This document shows positions 22,647-35,819 of a DNA stretch of 64,000 nt, one piece after another; the stretch's first letter is position 1; every line of letters begins with the position of its first letter. Position numbers and translations under genes: made by a program. The notes under the pieces were generated by a model. That model made no database searches and had not been told where the DNA came from. It was given only the letters and a program-made list of their open reading frames with translations. The stretch comes from Pelobates cultripes (taxonomy: Eukaryota; Chordata; Amphibia; Anura; Pelobatidae): the NCBI GenBank assembly GCA_933207985.1, contig OW240924.1, positions 66,087,576-66,151,575 of the forward strand, given 5' to 3'.

Positions 22647-23879
22647 AATGCCAGGCTAATTAATTCCGTCACAATAATGTCAGTGACTGTACTGACAATA
22701 TTGAGTCTTTGAGGCCCAACTACACGCTATTTGCCAAGAAGTCATCAGAGAATATTTGGTGGATGTTTATTTCTGAGCAAAAGTTTTTGGTCACCATTTG
22801 GGAGATAATCTCAATTATGTTCCTGCCATTCTACCTCCCCTTCCCCTATTCATTGTGATTTCTGGAATACCTGATCTGGACGCAATATAGAAAAATAAAC
22901 ATTTATTCTATGTCTACCTCTGCAGAAACGTACCTTAATGTTTTGAATACTGCTACATCTGCTTCAAAGTCTTACTCTGGCCTTCGGCTTATCAGCCCTC
23001 TAGTTCTAAAACGGTGGTGGCAGTGGTCAGTAGAAGGAGACTATGTATTTTGCCTTTCACCCAATAGGTTATGTCATCCCATACTCTTATCAGTGCTATT
23101 TCTGTATTATGTTAAGGCCTTCAGCCAGATTGGAAGAGGTCCACGATATTGTTGTCTTCTAGATGTTATTCCAGCTAATTTAGGCTGAGTTTTTATGTGA
23201 CCATAGCCATAAATGGTGGATATAAAGTGGTAGGGTTATTCAAGTTTAATGATGTTTTTTCAACAGTGACTTCCATTAACTGTGTCAAGCGCACTCTCCA
23301 GTTGACTGAGGCCGTGGTGATTTCATCCTGGGAAATGAAGACTATGAGGAGAGGTGATGTTTTGGAGGTCATCTTTACTAGACATGTTTTTTACTTTAAT
23401 CATAGTCCTGTGGCACTCAGCTGGTTGATGAGACCCTGAACATTTCCACATGAAGATTGTTTGTGTAATGACTGATTTAATGATATCTTCAATGGAAATA
23501 GTGTAATGTATGCAAGAATTCTTACATTGATAATCTTTTCCTCTTTCCTCTTTCCTCTTTCCTCTCTAAGTTGGCATCTTTTCCCTAAGCCCAAAGCTGT
23601 GCCTCTCATTAAAACCCCGACAATGTTTCACTCTGAATCCCCCAGACTCTGACCCATATTCACCAAACCCCTTTCCCTAAACCCCTATCCGCTATCTGAC
23701 CCAATCTCTTTAAATCACCTTCACTTGAATCAAACACCTCATACACTACAACATTGTCCATTTTTAAAATTAGTTTTTGTCGTGCGAGAATCCATATTTC
23801 ATTACTCAGTCTAAATCCTGGTATTTTAAAAATCCTCTTCAATCCATACAACTATACATGTCACCCCCTCCCAAAATTG
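22647..23879. other. Unique-looking AT-rich DNA, no gene
   Basis: Open frames in this stretch lack recognisable domains. A (TTTCCTC)n-like run occurs at 23541-23566. Confidence 0.4.
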
Positions 23880-24490
23880 GAACATTCCACTTGTTACCTC
23901 CATGCAGAGGACTGTCTGTTATCTCTATGCAGAGGAACACACAGCTTTTTATCTCTGACCAGGGGTAGAAGCTGTTTATTCTCTCTGTCCAATTGATTAG
24001 ATTATTTATTATTTCTGTGCAAATTACTTGGCTATGTATTATCTCTTCCCAGGCTATCACATTACCTAAGACAGCTACACAGACGACCAGATGGTGTATT
24101 CATAAGACCAGGACACATTGTGTATTATTTTTGACCGAAGCCCAGATGATTTAATACATTTACCCAGTGGGCTAGATAGGCAGTGTACTGCCAAGGGCCT
24201 GACTGTGTATAATCTGTGCCCACGATAACTGTCTCCCTATTATCTGTGCCTTGGAGACCTGGCTATATAATATGTTCTTTGGCATTATCTCTGTATAGGG
24301 GACCTGACAGAGTATGATCTCTGCCAGGGACCGCTGAATGCATGACATCCGGCTGTGTGTAGTATCTACTGTTACTGAGTGTGTACTTACAAGGCTGTTA
24401 GTGAGTGATTGTTACCTGGGCTCTTTCTATGTGTGTGCTCACAAGGGCTATTACTGGTGTTACTGATTGTGCTAATCCTGAAGTCTTAAT
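23880..24490. repeat. Ancient degenerate ~30-bp tandem array
   Basis: Words of the form TATTATCTCTG followed by CCAGG or similar recur roughly every 28-35 bp (for example near 23918, 23948, 23977, 24007, 24039, 24121, 24208, 24238, 24290). The decay is heavy and unit lengths vary; some units appear lost or expanded by insertions. Confidence 0.55.
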
Positions 24491-24503
24491 AAGTGTGTGT
24501 TAA

Positions 24504-25037
24504 AGGGATCCTCGAGGCACCAGAACCATTACAACTTGTTTTAGTGGTTCTGGGGCAAAGAGACTGTCCCTGTAGTCTTAACAATGCAAACGTTGCCTTA
24601 TCTAAGAAATGCTGCCTGATGCCACCTCTAGAAGCTGTCATTAGAGGGACTTCCTGGTTGCTATCCTGCAATCTTTGCAGAATCAACATGCAGCAGCTCC
24701 ACATTCTACGTGGAAACACCAAACAATCGGCATAGAGATGCACTGAGTCATGGAAGTCATGAGGAGATGCTGATTGGCGCAGCACGGTGATAGCCGCACA
24801 TGCGCACTAACCCCCAATGCTTCCTTGTGGGGAATCATTGGATTTGCTAATATCATCAGTGTTGATGATTGCAGCTACAGGAGGTGCAGCGGCTGTGGTG
24901 AAACTTGTGCTCTGGAGGAAGAAAGGCCAGTAAACGCTTAAAATTTTACTTCTGGGTGGGGACAAAAATTTAACTTGCCAGTACATCACTATAATAGTAT
25001 GAATACAAGTTTCTACTCATAATGTCAGAGTGTTCCT
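24504..25037. mobile_element. TTAA-flanked non-autonomous element, 534 bp
   Basis: TTAA at 24500-24503 and 25038-25041. The left end AGGGATCCTCGAGGCACC and the complement of the right end GAGTGTTCCT are weakly inverted. An internal GAGGAGATGCTGATTGG block (24760-24776) is shared with the element at 17607-18199, which supports a common family. Non-coding. Confidence 0.65.
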
Positions 25038-25041
25038 TTAA

Positions 25042-26180
25042 CTAGATTCGCAATGAGTGTTTGTTAACTAGACCATTACTGAGTGTGTGCAACTGGCTGA
25101 TAAGGCTGAACTGTTATTTGGACAGTGTGATTTACTAAAGTTGGGAGTTCAAAAGGATTTCAAAGAAAAATTAAGATATGGGGGCTAAAATACCTGAAAT
25201 TGAAACATAGATGACTTCTTTCCAATTCAGTTATTGTGGCTTAAAATTCAAATTCACTTTGAATTCCCAGCAATTATCTCATTAATAAATAAGCATGTGT
25301 GTCTTGAGTTTACTTTTACCCTGTTAAATTAGTTTATTTACAGTTATCAATTTGGTTGTCTGTAATTGTAGCACATTCGGAATGTTGGTGAAGAGATCCC
25401 GTGGTTAAATCTCAACTATGAAGATCATTGACCTAAGTTTAGGATGGGAAATAAAGTTTAAAACTATTGTTCCTCCTGAATGAAACATTAACTGGGTCTG
25501 CTGGCATGTAAAACAGGAACTACAGGCACTTCTGTTTCAGAATGTTCCCTTATTTTAGTCCCCTTTGTAGACACTATTTATTCATCTACTCGGTTGAAAT
25601 ATGCAGAGGATACAACCAAGTAGCTACTTAACTTGGTATTGGTAGTGAGCTGCAGCTAAAGCAAAATGGCTTTTGAAAGATGGATTTGAATGGCCTCGAT
25701 TCATGATGTCCTGATTAGGAGAGCATGTTTCTAATAGATGGTAGCTCCAACATTGACCATCGTAGTCTTCACCACTTCGAAGGTTTGCAGATGGTCTTCT
25801 ATTTCCCTACTGTGTTTTCACTTCTCATTGTGCTGATTATATGATTCTTGACTATGTCTGACTATGAATCTTACTTCCTGCCCTGAACTAGGAAATAGAT
25901 CTAAACTACACCCTGCTATCCTTACTGGCTTGTGTTTTGTATCCGACCCTGTGCTTTCATTGTCTCCTCAAATACCTGTCTTACTCCAGACTTTCTCGAG
26001 AAGGGATGGGAAACACAGGATGCCAAGACATCCCAGCCCAGGTCAACAAGTCTTGACATTATCATTACTGCATTATCTCAAGTCAAGTCAAATAAACACC
26101 AAAATAGGCCACAGTCTCACTTTAAGAAAAATGTGTCCCTTTCTACTGTCACATGACTAAAGGCTAGACTTAATCAAGCT
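25042..26180. other. Mixed unique and repeat-derived DNA, no gene
   Basis: 25128-25290 resembles the 2311-2506 MITE family (TTTACTAAAG, AATTCAAATTCACTTTGAATT). 25840-26020 contains GACTATG and CTTCCTGCCCTGA words that recur in frog repeats, without a clear element boundary. Confidence 0.35.
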
Positions 26181-26187
26181 GCTAGAG

Positions 26188-26323
26188 CATGGGTAGGCAA
26201 CCTTCGGTTCTCCAGATGTTGTGTACTGCATCCCCTATAATGCTCTAAAACCCATAATGATGGCAAAGCATCATGGAAAGTGTAGTCCAAAACATCTGGA
26301 GTGTCGAAGGTTGCCTTTGCCTG
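26188..26323. mobile_element. hAT-like MITE, 136 bp
   Basis: CA..TG ends (left CATGGGTAGGCAACC, right GGTTGCCTTTGCCTG) and flanking 8-mers TGCTAGAG (26180-26187) and TACTAGAG (26324-26331) that match at 7 of 8. Each half contains CCAGATGTT or its complement, as in the neighbouring element, so both belong to related families. Confidence 0.75.
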
Positions 26324-26551
26324 TACTAGAGAATAAAAATTGGCAAATAGTGTAATAAAATGGAAATATTATAGCAATGATGACGTTTAACAAGAGATTT
26401 CATCCACAATGGGATATTTAGCTTCCAATGGTCCATAACATTCCATCATTGCAGAATGTATGATGCAGAAAGTACCCTGCACTCACCCTGCAATCTAAGA
26501 GTAGTGTATCGCTTTGTCTAGAAAGCAACCCCTGGATCTGACACAATAAAG

Positions 26552-26688
26552 CAGGCTTCCACAAACTCCGGCCCTCCAGATGTTGCTGAACTACAACTCC
26601 CATGATTCTCAGCCTATCTATTTCATTCATAGAATCATGGAAGTTGTAGTTCAGCAACATCTGGAAGGCCGGAGTTTGGGGAAGCCTG
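26552..26688. mobile_element. Near-perfect palindromic hAT-like MITE, 137 bp
   Basis: Arms of ~56 bp are almost identical inverses: both ends read CAGGCTTCC then CAAACTCCGGCC, followed by CCAGATGTTGCTGAACTACA. The loop is about 20 bp. Flanking 8-mers CAATAAAG and TTCTAAAG match at 5 of 8. The low divergence between arms suggests recent activity or hairpin-driven correction. Confidence 0.85.
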
Positions 26689-27949
26689 TTCTAAAGGATA
26701 AGATTTCATATCCTCTAATGATGAGAGAAAAAAAATTATTTTGTTTTTTGTTTTGTTGTGCACATTATAACAGACAAACTTACAGTGTCACGACAGCACT
26801 AGCAAGCTGAAATAAGAACATAGTTAAACATAGGCATGACATTGATATGACTGCATATTTTTAGAAAGTTTAAGGATCATATATTTAATAGTAAGTGGAG
26901 GAATATCCCTGGGTAGACAAGAAAATAATATTTATGTTGGAAAACCACATCCAAGACCGTGCTGTGCCAGCTATTATTGTGATATTCTTTGTTTAATTGT
27001 AGCATAAGATTCCCATTGTACAGAATAGGAAGTAAGGCGTTAATTCAGGTAGGCAGATGACACATTCAGCAGCTTATAGCAATTAAAACTCCTAAGCGTA
27101 GCTACCACTTTTTTTTCTTTCTAATAATAGGTACACGTGTTATCAGGTTAGGTGTTCATGGATGGAGCTAGGTTCACATGCTAGGGACAAGTCAAGCAAG
27201 ATATAATACAAGGAGATGAGCCATGTGATATACAAGAACTATGCTGTGGGAGAGTACTTTGAAATAAATTTGTTTTGCGCTTCATAATATACCACTGGTG
27301 GTGAAGTAGGCTTTACGTAATATGGGTGCTGTGGTGGTATGGATACCCTCGTTCTAGAGGGGGGGGGGAATAGGCCCAATGAGGAATGTCAATGAAGGGG
27401 CAGTTGCAGCATTGTGGTGTGGTAATGAGGGGGGTTATCAGTGAGGATCCTGGGGAGGACTGAGTGGGGTAGCCGGGGTGTCTCATGTGGTTTGAGTTGG
27501 GTGGGGAATCTGTGAGGGGCACTCGAGTAGCCTCACATTGGCGGAGGCCAAACAACTAGGAGGACTTGTTGGAAGGGACGAATACGACTCGTTCTTCCTG
27601 TCTATGGTCACTCTTCTCCGGTGGCCTGTGCAGGGCCATGGTGGGGACAGGTTACCCGTGAGACAGAAACAAAAGTAGAGATGATAGAAATAAAAGTGAA
27701 AATAAAAGTGAGAGAATATATTACTAGTAACATTAAACAATCAGAGAAGGTAGGCATCAACGGACAGAGTCCTGACTGCTAAATATTCTGGCAATGTGTA
27801 ACTTGCGGTCTATCTCTGGAGATCAGCTGTGGGAGATCAGGTTGTGGCCGCCGCATTGGTGTCCGATGAGGGCCTCCAGGGCACGAAGGGGGCAGTGTTT
27901 GCCGAGTCCCAATCATGTGATGCGGTTGCCGGTTCATTTTTGGTGCTGG
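26689..27949. other. Unique DNA and possible L1 inter-ORF region
   Basis: 26689-27300 shows no feature. 27300-27949 is GC-richer and on the minus strand follows the L1 ORF1 end, so it may be the ORF1-ORF2 spacer of that element. It has a G9 run at 27359-27368. Confidence 0.3.
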
Positions 27950-28180
27950 AAAGTGAGTCCAGTGGGAGACCCAGACTTCCCAGGAGTGCCGCTGCCCCTT
28001 CCAAATCATGGACCGGGTAGGAGGTTCCGCCATTAGAGATCGCCAGTGTGTGGGTTGTCTTCCACCTGTAGGTGATGTTGTGCGTCCAGAGTAACGTTGT
28101 GAGAGGCTGCAGGGACTTTTGCCATACCAGTGTGCTCCCCGATAAGTCAGCAAAGAAGATGAGTGAAGAGTTCTCAAAGT
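27950..28180 (-). pseudogene. L1/Tx1-type LINE ORF1 C-terminal fragment
   Basis: Read on the minus strand from about 28180, one frame gives FFADLS, then SLQPLTTLL, then ITYRW and, near the end, LEGAAALLGSLGLPLD. This order (FADLS, a basic/leucine helix, YRWG-like strand, then a terminal helix with LG.L) is the C-terminal domain of L1 ORF1 proteins, the RNA-binding chaperone of the element. No start or upstream RRM is intact, and nothing of ORF2 follows, so it is a fragment. Separate from the L1 pieces at 54-60 kb. Confidence 0.65.
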
Positions 28181-28859
28181 TTTAGGGAGACTGTCCCTGG
28201 AGGGTGCCCATTACCGTGATGATGTGAAAATTTTGACCAACTTGTGCATGTGATGGTCAATCACTGCGAACAGTCAGATCACAAAACAGTGGTACAGCTA
28301 CTAGTTGTTCATTGAGCAATGCCACTCGTTCTATGTGATTGGTGGATCTGTGGATGAGATATAAGCTCCTTATTCCATAAACCGCTACTGAGTGCAGGTT
28401 TTTGGGATCAGGCCTGACTCCATGGACCAGAATGTGAGGTTCCTAATTGGTGGAAAGTCTTTCTGACCGGACAGAGACAGTGCCTGTACCTTCACCCAGT
28501 TTGTCAGGATAAAGCATAAGATGATCTAAGGTGGCCGCCTAGGGCCCAGGGGTCAGCCAGGGACACCGGAATCTTGATAATGCCCATTCACCATCACTAT
28601 GTGAAAATTATAGAGGGTCACCTGGCACTGTGGGATCTTAATCCTTCCATGTGGCTGCAGAAACTTAATTTATGTATTTGTTTATTTATTTGTATATTTG
28701 CATACTTGTTGAAAGTCATTATCTATCTTCTCAAATTTATCAAATGTTGCTTTTTATGTCACTTTTCATTTAAATTTAGCAAAATGAGTGAAACAGTGAA
28801 TTTCACCATAGCAGTACTTCTACAGGATGGATAAACACTGATACTGATACACTATATAA

Positions 28860-29143
28860 TATCTATCTGTCTGTGTCTGTTTCTTCATCCATCTATATAC
28901 TCTCTCAGCCCTCAATGAAAAAAAAATCTATAGAACTAATTCTGTATCTATCTATCTGCCTATCTATCTATCTATCTATCTATGTGTCTATCTATCTATC
29001 TATCTATCTATCTATGTGTCTGTCTATCTATCATCTATCTATCTATCTATCTATATATCTGTCTGTCTATCTATGTGTCTGTCTATCTATCTATCTATCT
29101 ATCTATGTGTCTATCTATCTATCTATGTGTCTGTCTATCTATC

Positions 29144-29189
<46 letters not shown>

Positions 29190-29196
29190 GTGTCTG

Positions 29197-29249
<53 letters not shown>

Positions 29250-29391
29250 GTGTCTGTCTATCTATCTATCTGTCTGTCTATCTATGTGTCTATCTATCTA
29301 TCTATCTATCTATCTATGTGTCTATCTATCTATCTATCTATCTATGTGTCTGTCTATCTATCATCTATCTATCTATCTATCTATGTGTCTG

Positions 29392-29426
<35 letters not shown>

Positions 29427-29649
29427 GTCTGTCTATCTATCTGTCTAACTATTTTTCTATCTATCTGTCTATCTATCATCTGTCTTTCTGTCTGTCTATC
29501 TATTATCTGTCTGTCTGTCTGTGTATCTGTCCATCTGTCTATCTATCTATCTAACTATTTTTCTATCTATCTATCTATCTCTCTATCTAACTGTCTATCT
29601 ATCTATCTGTATTTCTGTCTGTCTGTCTATCAGTCTCTATGTATTATAC

Positions 29650-29680
<31 letters not shown>

Positions 29681-29745
29681 GTTTATTTATCAATCTCTAT
29701 TATACTAAATCTATCTATTTAGTTATCTATCTATCATATATTCTG
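28860..29745. repeat. (TATC)n array with TGTC and TGTG variants
   Basis: About 890 bp of CTAT steps. Blocks of the form CTATGTGTCTGTCTATC recur, often followed by an ATCATCTATC slip, indicating segmental duplication inside the array. Open Tyr/Leu/Ser/Ile-rich frames are artefacts. Confidence 0.97.
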
Positions 29746-29889
29746 CCTTCTTTCTATAGAAAAATGTATAGATTTATTCCTATAATCTATAACAAACAAA
29801 TCTATAATCTACCAATAGGCAGTCAATCTCCTGTCACTGATATTATCTATTGTCTGTCTGCTATCTGTCTGTCAGTCTGTCTAGCGGTG

Positions 29890-32180
29890 CTATGTAACTC
29901 CGAGCAATGTATCTAGCTCTGTAAATGTTTCGGTGATACATTTCTGATCATCAAACTTCAGGCGGCTACAACCTCCATCATGCTAAGGCTGCCTGCGAAA
30001 CCAAGGCTGCCTGCGAGTAATGGGAGTGGGCAGCAAGATTTTACACCCACAAGGTCATCTTCCCTAATTCTTACCCGACACACCCACAGCTACCTTCATA
30101 TCCCCCTCCTGTAATGCCCATGGGTGATTTTATAATAGATATCTTATATTATATTACAGTCTTATATTTACTGTAGTTACTAATAGAAACGCTGTTTGTT
30201 TGTGGCATTTTAACAGAAGCCCCCACCATCCTGTATATATCGATCTGTATGGGGTTCATAACAGTGATGTGATTCTATGGAACACCGTGTGCAATAAATA
30301 CTATGTAACTCAATTCAACCTTTCCAGTAAAATTCGAAACTTCCTTTCATCCTATTTATATTTCTTAGTATCAAATGTATTATTCTTAAAAAAAATTAAA
30401 ATTAAAATGTATCCACACAGAATAGCATTAAAGATCTCAGTTTAGGCTGGATGATAATATTACAAATAAATCATCTGATCAATGTGCTGGAGAGTTATAG
30501 AATAGCAAGAATATATTTCATTTTATTATTTTACAATACAATTAATTTTATTATTGGCTGTTTCATAATTCGTTTGTGCTGTTTTGTGTTTGTTAGTTTT
30601 ACTGTTGTGTTTGTTTGTTGGTTTTTTTCTATAAAACTTTTCTTTTTTTTAGATTTTTTGTTTGTTTTCGTACACCCCAATTATCACATTTGCAAAAGGA
30701 AATTGAGGACAGACACAAGGGATCAATAATAAAATCTGTCTTAATATTAATAATCTTCACATAGACAGATGAAATCTCTTTGGGGATTTTGTAGACAGAT
30801 CCAGCTGTGCTCATAATAATTACACATTACTAAACTATTCATGAAGAGTCATTTCCTTGTCTGATTAAAATATTAATCATCCCAAAAATAAAATAAAAAA
30901 CCTCTGTTTATAATACTCTCATGCATGAGTTTCAAAAAAACGAAAAAATTAGTTTTAAATTCGAATAAGTGAAATTAATCCGGTCTTTCACAGTAACACG
31001 AACAGAATTCTGCTCTGAAAAACTGTGAAAAAAAATCCAGTTATTAATATCTCGAATAGCGAATTTTACATTTTTTTGTTTCTGTGTGATACGAAATCTG
31101 CTTCATTTTTAACGAAAATACAAATATTTTTCTTTACAGGCAAAACGAAAGTTCCAAAGTAATTATTTTGTAACTTTATCTTTTTGGAGATAGACAGACA
31201 GACAGACAGACCGAGAGACAAACAAATAGATAGAGATGTTTGTTGCAGTGATTTGTGCGAAACCACATTTTTTTTATTTATTTATCATTATTTTCATTTT
31301 TATTCAAAGGTGCAGAATGAATTATATAGAAATTACTTATGTGTAATTTTCTCAGTAAAAGTTTATGAATGTGGAAATGTAATTGCAAAGTTCTATTATA
31401 TTTTTTTATTTTATTTTTCCATTTAAATTTTTAATAATTTTTTTAATTTTTTTTTTATTTTGCTTTGCTTTTTATTCAACATTGACTGAGAATATAGGAT
31501 TATTTTGTAAATAATTGCAGTAGGTAAGGAGGATTTTAAGCCTTTTATAGCAGACGGTGACGATCACACACTTGATTTCATCTGAAGGTAACGATTTAAA
31601 TTTAATCAAAACAAATTTACTGTTTCAGATTGACTTACCTTTCAAAAAATAGACCATTAAAAATTCTGATAAATATTCCACGTGTTGTATAAACTAATGC
31701 TGTCTTTTACAATTGCCATCTAATAAAAATCATTTAGATTTATTAAGTGTTTCATAAATATTAAATAGTGAAATAAAAATATATCTAAAAAACTGATTAT
31801 TTATTACAAAGCGACCAGCAACTCACTAACTCACTATATAGTGATTTTAAAAATTTTAAATTGCATTTGTTTGAAAACATTTGCATTTAATCAATGTTTC
31901 CTTAAAATGTTTGTATTATTTTCAGTGGCTGGAAAGTGAACTAATTTCTTCCAGTTTAAAATTTTTATTAAATTGTTGTAAGGAAAAACAGATGCACCCT
32001 TTAACAGCTTGTAGTGTTTTGACGTAAAGGTTTTATATTATTTGAACCAGATTTATTTTCAAGCCATTTGAGAAAATATAGAAGGGACAATGTGGTCCAG
32101 ACGTGACATTTGTTTGTAGAAAAAAATGTCCTTTTAAATAGTGAGCTGTGAAATAGTTAGTGAAGGTTACAATAATGTGT
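29890..32180. other. AT-rich DNA, no gene
   Basis: A 15-bp tandem doublet AGGCTGCCTGCGA occurs at 29986 and 30004. A short (GACA)n run lies at 31190-31210. The rest shows no repeat or coding signal. Confidence 0.45.
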
Positions 32181-32188
32181 CTAATCTG

Positions 32189-32217
32189 AAATAATAATAA
32201 TAATAATAATAATAATA
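32189..32217. repeat. (TAA)n microsatellite
   Basis: Nine to ten ATA/TAA units. Confidence 0.95.
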
Positions 32218-32417
32218 TGTATTGTTTTATAATAATCGTACAGTAAAGTATACAGCTGGCAACTTTTTACAATTATACTGTTTGTTGTTACTCAGTGTTC
32301 TAAGCTTTTAGCTTGTCTTTGGAGTTTGTTTATATTTTTATTTGTCAGTTAAATATTATATCAAATTATATTCTCTATTATATGTATCTAAATGAAAAAG
32401 AAAACGAAGTGATATAG

Positions 32418-32460
32418 ATTAGACAGACAGACAGATAGACAGACAGACAGATAGATAGAC

Positions 32461-32491
<31 letters not shown>

Positions 32492-32602
32492 CAGATAGAT
32501 AGATAGATAGACAGATAGATAGATAGATAGAAAAATAGATAGACATACAGATATATAGATAGATTAATGAGACAGAGGGAGAAATAGACACAGAGACAGA
32601 CA
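32418..32602. repeat. (GATA)n/(GACA)n array, opposite strand to its neighbours
   Basis: GATA and GACA steps on the plus strand, the complement of the TATC arrays at 28.9 kb and 33.1 kb. Confidence 0.95.
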
Positions 32603-32679
32603 ATAGAGAGACTGATAATCGTTTCAAATGCATGTTTGTCCTAATGTAAATCTTGTATTTTAGAACACAGTCATTTAAG

Positions 32680-32718
32680 TGACGTTATCAATGTTGAGTG
32701 ACGTTATCAGTGACGTTA
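32680..32718 (+). promoter_or_regulatory. Cluster of three TGACGTTA sites
   Basis: TGACGTTA occurs at 32680-32687, 32699-32706 and 32711-32718. TGACGT is the CREB/ATF half-site core. The first two lie in a short tandem duplication (GTGACGTTATCA), so part of the cluster may be repeat-derived. No promoter elements are evident nearby. Confidence 0.3.
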
Positions 32719-32849
32719 CATAGAACGCACTGCGCTCTCTCTCCCTGTAATATATATTCATCATGTTCTGTATATGGAACTAATTAATGACCGGGCGGTG
32801 AGGAATGTATGGGGAGTGGGGGTTTACATACAGTATTGATATACATACC

Positions 32850-32883
32850 CTCTCTCTCTCTCTCTGTATATATATATATATAT
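32850..32883. repeat. (CT)n(AT)n microsatellite
   Basis: TCTCTCTC run directly followed by TATATATA. Confidence 0.95.
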
Positions 32884-33065
32884 CAGTTATATGAATACAC
32901 TCTGTGTCTTTTCACCGTGCTAAATGTTATTACATGGATACATTTCTAGTAACCTAGCTAAACTTACTAAAATTATTCATCTATTGAAATCCATATATAC
33001 TAGACTTTGACACTAACATTTTATCAATAAATAATTCTAGAGCAGGTAGGCAAATGCAGTTAATC

Positions 33066-33462
33066 ACAGCCTATCTAATCTATCTATCTATCTATCTGTC
33101 TATCTATCTATCTATCTATCTGTGTATCTATCATTTATCTATCTGTCTATCTATCTATCTTTCAATCTATCTATTTTTCAATCTATCTTTCTATCTGTTT
33201 GTCTGTCTATCTGTCTGTCTATCTATCTTTTATCTATCTATCTATCTATCCATCTATCTTTCTATCTGTATATCTATCTATCTCTCTATCTAATCTATCT
33301 ATCTGTGTATCTATCTATCTATCTATGTATCTATCATTTATCTATCTGTCTATCTATCTATCAATCTATCTTTCAATCTATCTATCTTTCTATCTGTTTG
33401 TCTGTCTGTCTATCTTTTATCTGTCTATCCATCTATCTTTCTTTCTATCTGTATATCTATCA

Positions 33463-33500
<38 letters not shown>

Positions 33501-33550
33501 ATTTATCTATCTATCATTTATCTATCTGTCTGTCTATCTATATCTGTATT
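33066..33550. repeat. (TATC)n array with internal duplication
   Basis: TATC steps with TTTC, TGTC and TCAATC variants. The segment ATCATTTATCTATCTGTC recurs at about 33130, 33335 and 33513 with the same downstream order, so ~200-bp blocks were duplicated. Confidence 0.95.
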
Positions 33551-35815
33551 GATTGCTCTTCTGTACATTGCCTAGAATAATAACTCATATATTGTATGGC
33601 TAAACTTAATTCCTATTGTAAACCCTGCATTAGGAATCAGAGATTTGTATACTGTACTAACACACATTGCTGCTATATTAACCAACCAGAACAAAGAGCT
33701 AAATGTGAGCTGCTTTAAAATGCCTAGTGATGCTGGGAGTTGCAGTAAGTATGTTCCCAAACTTGGCATAGCTTTTTTATAAAACACATCTATTAATATT
33801 GATGCACTGACACAGCCAGTTAATGCACCGACTAATCTAACCTCCCTTTAATCCTGACATTGATGAAACAGAGACTTGGGTCATAGTAACATTCGAGTCT
33901 CTTTTCACTAAATAATAAATGAAAACAAGACCAACAGATCCCAATAACCCCAATTAACACCTTTGACCCTATTTTGTTAGGTTAGGTTTTCAGTCACTAT
34001 TAAGGGAATCTAGTAACCAAATTCTTTAAAACCTAGAGTTTTGTAGCTTAATTATTCATTTAAAATATACAATGAGATTAATTGGAATACAATACCTCCA
34101 AAGTAGTATATTATAATAATATTATTCCTCACTATATGTATGCATGCCAAAGGAACATGTACTACTCAAAATTATGTAATGGTATTTAATAATTGGATGT
34201 TATCTCATTAAGATGAGTATACAGTGTATGCAGAACCCGAACAGAGATCTAAAACATTTAAATTCTCATTTTTTAAATTGATTTAAAAGTAAATAGGTTA
34301 TTGAAATGGAAAGTTTAGGCCTCTTTGAACCTATCTGTAAACAAATATCAAATGTTCTAAAATTGTAAAATTCAGCTAAAAATACAAAAGTTGCGTATAA
34401 ACTGCCTCGCACACCATGGGTGGCATTACCATAGAACAAATTTGGGGCAAAATCCGAAAACTGGAACAATCCCCATGGAAACGAATATAATGTTGTTGTT
34501 TTTATGATAGAGAACCTTTTATTTATTTTTTTCTTACAAAAGAATTATTTTCCTCTGAGCAATCCTTGTACCCTTATTCCCAATTTTATCTTGTTTTATT
34601 TAACATGGCAAGCTTGTGAATCAACAAAATGTCAGGGACTGGAATCTGTTCAAAAACATGACAGGCTGCTTTGTTTAAAGAAAGAAAAAGCATTTTCGTT
34701 ATGATAATATTCTGTGTTTGTACGCTTTTGTTTTTCATTATTTTGTCCTATTGTTTGAATTAACCCTGTTGCACATATGAAACTAAAATTATACAGTTTG
34801 ATTTTTAAATATGTGATTAAATCCCAGCATTGCCTAATTTTTAATTGGGTTATAATATTATATATATATATATATATAGTTAGTGCACCAACCAACTGAC
34901 CTATCATATTAATTAGTGTGTGTTGGCCCTAGTGAACAGGATTCCAAAATGATCATACACCGGCCTGCTGTTTTGTCAGTCCATTATGATTATAATCCAT
35001 TGGTCTAATCCTTAGATCAGAAAGTCAAAAGTTACATAAACATTAAAAATATACAGTAACAAAAATATAATGATCAAGGTGATGAATCCCCTGGAAGTGA
35101 TGAATTAGGCAAATAGCTTCATTTTTATACCTTTTACACGCACAAGCGAACACTATTTTTAAATCTATGTATATGTGTTATACTGTGTCGCAGTCATAAA
35201 ATTTATATACAGGCACCCAAACTCAACGCAATGTCCTTGTTTCAGAACATTCACAATCCTTTATTTACTTACTCAGTGCAACCAACTATCAGTTTCTATG
35301 GCTCTGTATTCTGTTCTAATATACTAGTTCTTCCATTTATACAACTATATGGGAGCTCTTTTTTTATACCTGGAACCCAATATAAAGTCTTTTTTAAATT
35401 TTATCTGCATAAAGTATTTTACAAACTCTCTTTAAAACCAGTGGTTTTGCTCTTTTGTCAAGGGAGTAACGGCAATTTATTATCCGTTTTAATATGTATT
35501 TACATTTTTTTTTATTATTATTATTAACATTATTATAATTATTGCTTGTATAGATGAGGAGATCAGGTTTGTTCGGTGTGGTTTGCATCTGCCTCTCTGC
35601 CTCAGCAAGAGGTGGCCATTTTGTTGGAGGCTCACCTGTATCACGGGGTGTTGCTAGGTTACAGAAATACCTGGGGCTTGAGTCCAAAGCGAAACATATT
35701 CTCATGTAACAGAGACATGGGAATATGTCATAACATGTTCCTGCATCTATATTATTTTATCCTTCTCTCCTTCTCTCCACCCTTGAACCGTGAGCTGTTT
35801 ATGTTCTCCTGGATA
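33551..35815. other. AT-rich DNA, no gene
   Basis: One GATGCTGGGAGTTGCAGT segment (33730-33747) resembles the arm of CCAGATGTT-type hAT MITEs. A (TA)n run is at 34853-34878. A segment GCTTGAGTCCAAAGCGAAACAT (shortened here: CCAAAGCGAAACAT, ~35683) resembles the hammerhead-like repeat tails. No coding frame supported. Confidence 0.4.
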
Positions 35816-35819
35816 TTAA

